11,603 nt of DNA from Euperipatoides rowelli (Eukaryota; Onychophora; Udeonychophora; Euonychophora; Peripatopsidae). Both the position numbers and the translations under genes were made by a program. The notes under the pieces were generated by a model. It saw only the letters and a program-made list of their open reading frames with translations. It did no database searches and was not told the DNA's origin. Each line of letters opens with the position of its first letter. Position 1 is the stretch's first letter. Location of the stretch: assembly GCA_003024985.2 (NCBI GenBank), contig PXIH01S0008635.1; one strand, 5' to 3'. Below, piece after piece: positions 8,592 to 11,603 of the stretch.

Positions 8592-8894
8592 GTCTCTCTG
8601 TCTCACTTTGTCTCTCTCTTTCTGTCTCTCTCTGTTTGTCTGTGTGTGTGTCTATCTATATATACTTTATATATTTCTATATACAGTATTTATATCTATT
8701 TTGCTCTCTATCTCTCTTTACCTCTCTATATCTATATCTTTCTATCTGTAACTATCTCTATCTCTCTCCATCTGTCTCTCTATATCTATCTGTCTCTCTA
8801 TCTGTATATATTTCTATCTATCAATATCCATGATCCATCTATCTCTCTATCTATCTTTATCTGTCTGTCTATCTCTATCTATCTGTCTATCTAT
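8592..8894. repeat. Compound TCTC/TCTG/TCTA microsatellite
   Basis: About 300 bp of pyrimidine-rich four-base repeats: TCTC and TCTG first, then TATA/TCTA mixtures, then TCTA/TCTG. The plus strand is T/C-rich with few stops, so Ser/Leu/Tyr/Ile-rich frames at 8576-8833 and 8646-8963 arise from the repeat alone. Confidence 0.95.
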
Positions 8895-9086
8895 TTGCTT
8901 AGTGAAATTATGAGCTGGATTCAGAAATATAACAATTATACAGTATTTGCTGTTCGTACTTAAAGTAACAAAATTGCAAAATTCTGGGCATCCCCCCCCC
9001 TCTCCCCCTGTATCTTTCTTTTGGTTAGTTCTCTTGGTATTTTTCCTCGTTTAAAGCCCGGCCTGTAGAGAATTATAATTTTTTAA

Positions 9087-9130
9087 TCTGGCCCTCATGC
9101 ACCTCATGCCGAAACTGTCGCCCAGGCCTA
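9087..9130 (-). repeat. Right terminal inverted repeat of hAT element 1
   Basis: On the minus strand it starts TAGGCCTGGGCGACAG, against CAGGCATGGGCAACA on the left, then TTTCGGC and, about 20 bases on, GGGCCAGA. The match is good for the first 15 bases and patchy after that. Confidence 0.55.
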
Positions 9131-9138
9131 GCATAAGG
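9131..9138. repeat. Probable right target-site duplication of hAT element 1
   Basis: GCATAAGG, seven of eight identical to 4519-4526. Confidence 0.55.
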
Positions 9139-10053
9139 GGTGGTCTCTCAAGTCAGGTTTTACTATACATTATGTAGGCTACAGTACCTTTCTTTGTTAA
9201 ATAAAATAACTAAATTTACAATCTTTTTTTTTTCTTTTAGAGTAAATGCTTCAGTTTCACAAATGTTTTATTTATTTGGTTCTTATCTTACCGTCTTTTT
9301 TTTTTTTATGTGATAAATCTTAAAGTTAGAATATGTGAACTGATTTTATTATCTTTTTTTTTTAATATATAGAAGAAAATGCTTTTAAAACAAAATGCAT
9401 TATATTTTCCCTACTTATATTTCTTTTAAACATTTCTTTGTTTTATCTTGTATTTCTTTATCTCTAGTATTAACTATTTATAATGATCTTGAATTAAAAG
9501 TGTGAATTTCAAATAAAAGTCATTCTGGAAAGAAGGAAAAAAAAAACCGTATGCTAGCACATTGTTAATAGGATGAGGAATAATCTGTATCCCTACGGGG
9601 AATGATCTTGTGGACTCGGCTCATTTAGGTAAGACTTGGAATATTCTCTAGTCATTTACAGTATATATCTTTGTGTATGGAATGGAATGTATGATGCGAA
9701 TCTCATTTAGATGTATGAGTTTGCCATAATACTGATAGTATCAAGTGTATTAAAATAATTCTAAGAACTAAGCAAATACTGTAAATTGCGATTGGTTTAT
9801 TGAATCAGTAAGAAAATACAAATATATAATTGATTACCATAAATGAATTTACTTTTACTTTTTAAAATCAACGTCATTTAACACAACTTCATATTAATGC
9901 TTTTATCGTTTAGAATTTGGAAAATATAAAATTATGGTACAATTCCCATGCTTATTTGTGGGAGGGGGGGGAGGGGTTGAGTTAAAAATGCCAAAGTTCT
10001 TCATTTATATATGGTTTATAAAATTAAATGTCTGTATGTCTGTGCTCTATAAC
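9139..10053. other. A+T-rich DNA without a recognisable gene
   Basis: T-runs dominate 9230-9370. A donor-like TTTAG/GTAAGA occurs at about 9629, but all three frames upstream of it have stops within a few codons, so no coding exon is supported. A G-run (about 9961-9976) precedes the second hAT element. Confidence 0.5.
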
Positions 10054-10061
10054 ATTTATAC
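10054..10061. repeat. Left target-site duplication of hAT element 2
   Basis: ATTTATAC matches ATTTAGAC at 10998-11005 and 11141-11148 in seven of eight bases. Both fit the hAT consensus nTnnnnAn. Confidence 0.7.
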
Positions 10062-10854
10062 CAAGCTTGTTCAACCTATGGCTCACAGCCATAAGCAGCC
10101 CAGGACGGTTATGAATACGATCCAACACAAAATCGCAAACTTACTTAAGACATACTGAGATATTTTTTGTGATTATAATTGCAAACAATTCGACAAGAGG
10201 AAATGAACAACTGTTAAAACTGACTAATAGAATAAAGAGCAATAGGACTCTGTTGCAATGTCACGTAAAATGAATTATGTAAAAGAATTTAATTGTGCAT
10301 TCTGTACAAGGCATGGCACTGCCATGCACCATATACTCTCGCTATTTATACGCCTGTCTGACTTCAGCTTTACTGCAGTATGCTGCCTCCAGTGTGTTAT
10401 CTTCCAGGCANAGACAGTCGAAATGATACGATTAGACATGATATGTGCTTGTGGTGACTTGGCAAGTAAAACGCAGCGATTAATTATCAATAATATTTCA
10501 ACTTACCTTTGTAAATGATTGGCATTTATTATTATTATTTAGAAGACATTAAGTATTCTTATTATTGAACATTGCTTTCTGTTTTCTATATTAGTGATTG
10601 CAAACTTGTGACCTGCCCGACGATTTTAAAAATTCCTCTGAATGGGGATCGCATAATTAAGATTATTATGGTAGAGCATTTTTTTTTTGCTTAAAATCTG
10701 TTGTGGCAGATATCGTGAAAATTATGCACGGACCTTTTTTTTTTTTTTTTTTGCTCATCCACTATCGTTTGTGGTAGTGTATTTTATGTGTGGCCCAAGA
10801 CAATTACTCTTCTTCCAATGTGGCCCAGGGAAGCCAATAGGATGGAAACCCCTG
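10062..10854 (+). mobile_element. hAT-Charlie-type element closely resembling mammalian MER30
   Basis: The left end reads CAAGCTTGTTCAACC, then a decayed GGCCC hairpin, AGCCCAGGACGG, GATCCAACACAAAATCGCAAA, CTTACTTAAGACATACTGAG and a T-run. The right part reads GCTCATCCACTATCG, GTGTATTTTATGTGTGGCCC, AAGACAATTACTCTTCTTCC, AATGTGGCCCAGGGAAGCCA and ends GGAAACCCCTG. Block for block this follows, from memory, a short mammalian hAT MITE (MER30, Charlie12 group). That element is only about 230 bp, whereas this copy is about 790 bp. About 500 bp (10190-10700) is thus extra: either the inside of a longer parent or an insertion. No transposase motif is visible there; the frames at 10258-10518 and 10275-10490 are short and contain one ambiguous base (10411). 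The element is not capable of moving itself. Confidence 0.8.
10311..10327. repeat. Small perfect hairpin
   Basis: GCATGGCA-C-TGCCATGC, an 8-bp perfect stem with a one-base centre, inside the extra interior of hAT element 2. Possibly chance. Confidence 0.5.
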
Positions 10855-11338
10855 ATTAAGACTGTCAGCTATCATCATACACAAAGTCTGGGATAGTTTT
10901 GATACACATATTTGTGTTAGTATATTTTATGTGTGGCCCAAGACAATTCCTCTTCTTCCAATGTGGCCCAGTGAAGACAATAGGATGGAAACCCCTAATT
11001 TAGACTGTTGACTATCATCATACAAAAAGTCTAAGATAGATTTGATACACATATTCGTGTTAGTGTAGTTTATGTGTGCCCCAAGACATTTCTTCATCTT
11101 CCAATGTGGCCCAGGGAAGCCAATAGGTTGGAAACCCCTGATTTAGACTGTCGGCTATCATCATACACAAGTCTGGGATAGTTTTGATACCCAGATTAGT
11201 GTTAGTGTATTTTATGTGTGGTGCAAGACATTTCTTCATCTTGCAATGTGGCCCAGGGAAGCCAATAGGTTGGAAACCCCTGATTTTGACTGTCGGCTAT
11301 CATCATACACAAAGTCTGGGATAGTTTTGATACACAGA
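10770..11338 (+). repeat. Four-copy 143-bp tandem array of the hAT 3' end plus flank
   Basis: Units begin with TGTGGTAGTG, TGTGTTAGTA, CGTGTTAGTG and AGTGTTAGTG at 10770, 10913, 11056 and 11198, giving periods of 143, 143 and 142. Each unit contains about 85 bp of the transposon's right end, finishing CCCCTG or CCCCTA at 10854, 10997, 11140 and 11282. It then has about 58 bp of flank beginning with the 8-bp duplication (ATTAAGAC, ATTTAGAC, ATTTAGAC, ATTTTGAC) and including CTGTCGGCTATCATCATA and GTCTGGGATAGTTTTGATAC. Because host flank is inside the unit, amplification followed insertion. Copies differ at several sites, so the array is not brand new. Confidence 0.92.
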
Positions 11339-11521
11339 GTTTAGGCACACATAATGATTTTTATCTAAAATATGTCATTAATTCAGGTCAATAGCTTTGA
11401 ACAGTTTGGATTTTATTGGCTATCTCATTACAAGTTAGACTCCACCCACTTCTTTACTGATGTGATTATTCGAGCACTTTCAGTCGGCTTATTCTTTCGA
11501 TACAAATACAAATACAAATAT
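11339..11521. other. Short unique stretch ending in an AAATAC triplication
   Basis: No recognisable gene. TACAAATACAAATACAAATA at about 11500-11519 is a three-copy hexamer just before the LINE fragment. Confidence 0.5.
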
Positions 11522-11603
11522 GTTGGACAACAACAGACCAGAGTCCAGCAAGGTTGTCCCTAGTCTTATTCTATTTTTTTCTTATTTATTCCTGAGGAAG
11601 AGA
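11522..11603 (+). pseudogene. Decayed LINE reverse transcriptase fragment, cut by the window edge
   Basis: The frame from 11522 reads VGQQQTRVQQGCP, then a TAG stop at 11561 where the family has Leu, then SYSIFFLFIPEE. This fits the RT motif around (T/S)GVRQGCPLSPLLF.LYIEE found in non-LTR retrotransposons. The catalytic YADD would lie downstream, outside the window. The in-frame stop marks it as inactive. The preceding frame back to 11372 shows no RT homology, so the fragment is probably truncated near 11520. It could belong to the same family as 3585-4016, but the two pieces do not overlap. Confidence 0.65.

Larger units (their letters stand above)
4527..9130. mobile_element. Putative non-autonomous hAT-type DNA transposon, about 4.6 kb
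   Basis: The left end begins CAGGCATGGGCAAC and continues with GGCCC-rich sequence (CGGCCCGTGGGCC), a style seen at the ends of many animal hAT elements. The right end, read inward on the minus strand, begins TAGGCCTGGGCGACA, matching 12 of the first 15 left-end bases, and both continue with GGC-rich sequence. An 8-bp direct repeat (7 of 8) abuts both ends. No hAT transposase motif (BED finger, RNase H catalytic block or C-terminal dimerisation domain) is visible inside, so the element would depend on a transposase in trans. Contents are a long inverted repeat with tandem units, a roughly 2-kb spacer and a microsatellite. The two ends could instead belong to separate insertions, and the inverted repeat could be a nested element. 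Confidence 0.55.

Noticed and set aside
8576-8963. Overlapping plus-strand frames of 85 and 105 codons
   Set aside because: They are translations of the TCTC/TCTG/TCTA microsatellite; low complexity only.
9560-9640. Plus-strand exon ending at the donor-like TTTAG/GTAAGA
   Set aside because: All three frames upstream of the donor meet stops within a few codons.
10258-10518. Cys-rich 86-codon plus-strand frame as a transposase zinc finger
   Set aside because: The Cys/His spacing does not fit a BED or C2H2 finger, and the frame is short, contains an ambiguous base and has an equally long opposing frame.

Overview
This is intergenic or intronic DNA from an animal nucleus. It is strongly A+T-rich and has no long open frame. 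It does carry a tRNA-derived SINE with a target-site duplication, decayed non-LTR retrotransposon (LINE) reverse transcriptase pieces, two hAT-type DNA transposons, minisatellites and long T-runs. No bacterial, phage or CRISPR feature is present, and I see no intact host gene. The repeat mix fits an invertebrate metazoan with a repeat-rich genome (a mollusc or arthropod would suit), but the window does not fix the taxon.

Left third (1-4518). A+T-rich DNA holds a SINE with a 13-bp target duplication (568-729), a 17-bp minisatellite (787-1566), a weaker SINE remnant (about 2220-2300), one possible minus-strand exon with good splice signals (2742-2919) and the decayed C-terminal part of a LINE reverse transcriptase (3585-4016).

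Middle (4519-9138). The edges look like one hAT-type element of about 4.6 kb: a CAGGCATGGGC-type left end, a matching inverted right end and a 7-of-8 target duplication. No transposase is visible. Inside lies a large inverted repeat (4895-5655 against 7700-8213). Its arms contain a 146-150-bp tandem unit, four copies on the left and two on the right, studded with the motif TTTGAGC. The roughly 2-kb spacer holds a short decayed coding-like stretch (6560-6721). A compound TCTC/TCTG/TCTA microsatellite lies near the right end.

Right part (9139-11603). After about 900 bp of featureless DNA comes a second, unrelated hAT element (10062-10854). Both ends look strikingly like a mammalian hAT-Charlie MITE that I recall as MER30. 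It is flanked by an 8-bp duplication fitting the hAT target consensus. Its 3' end plus about 50 bp of flank is repeated in tandem four times (143-bp period, 10770-11338). The window closes in another decayed LINE reverse transcriptase fragment (11522-11603).

No set of genes here works together. The interest lies in the transposons: the foldback-like inverted repeat, the amplified hAT end, and the hint of cross-phylum transfer.
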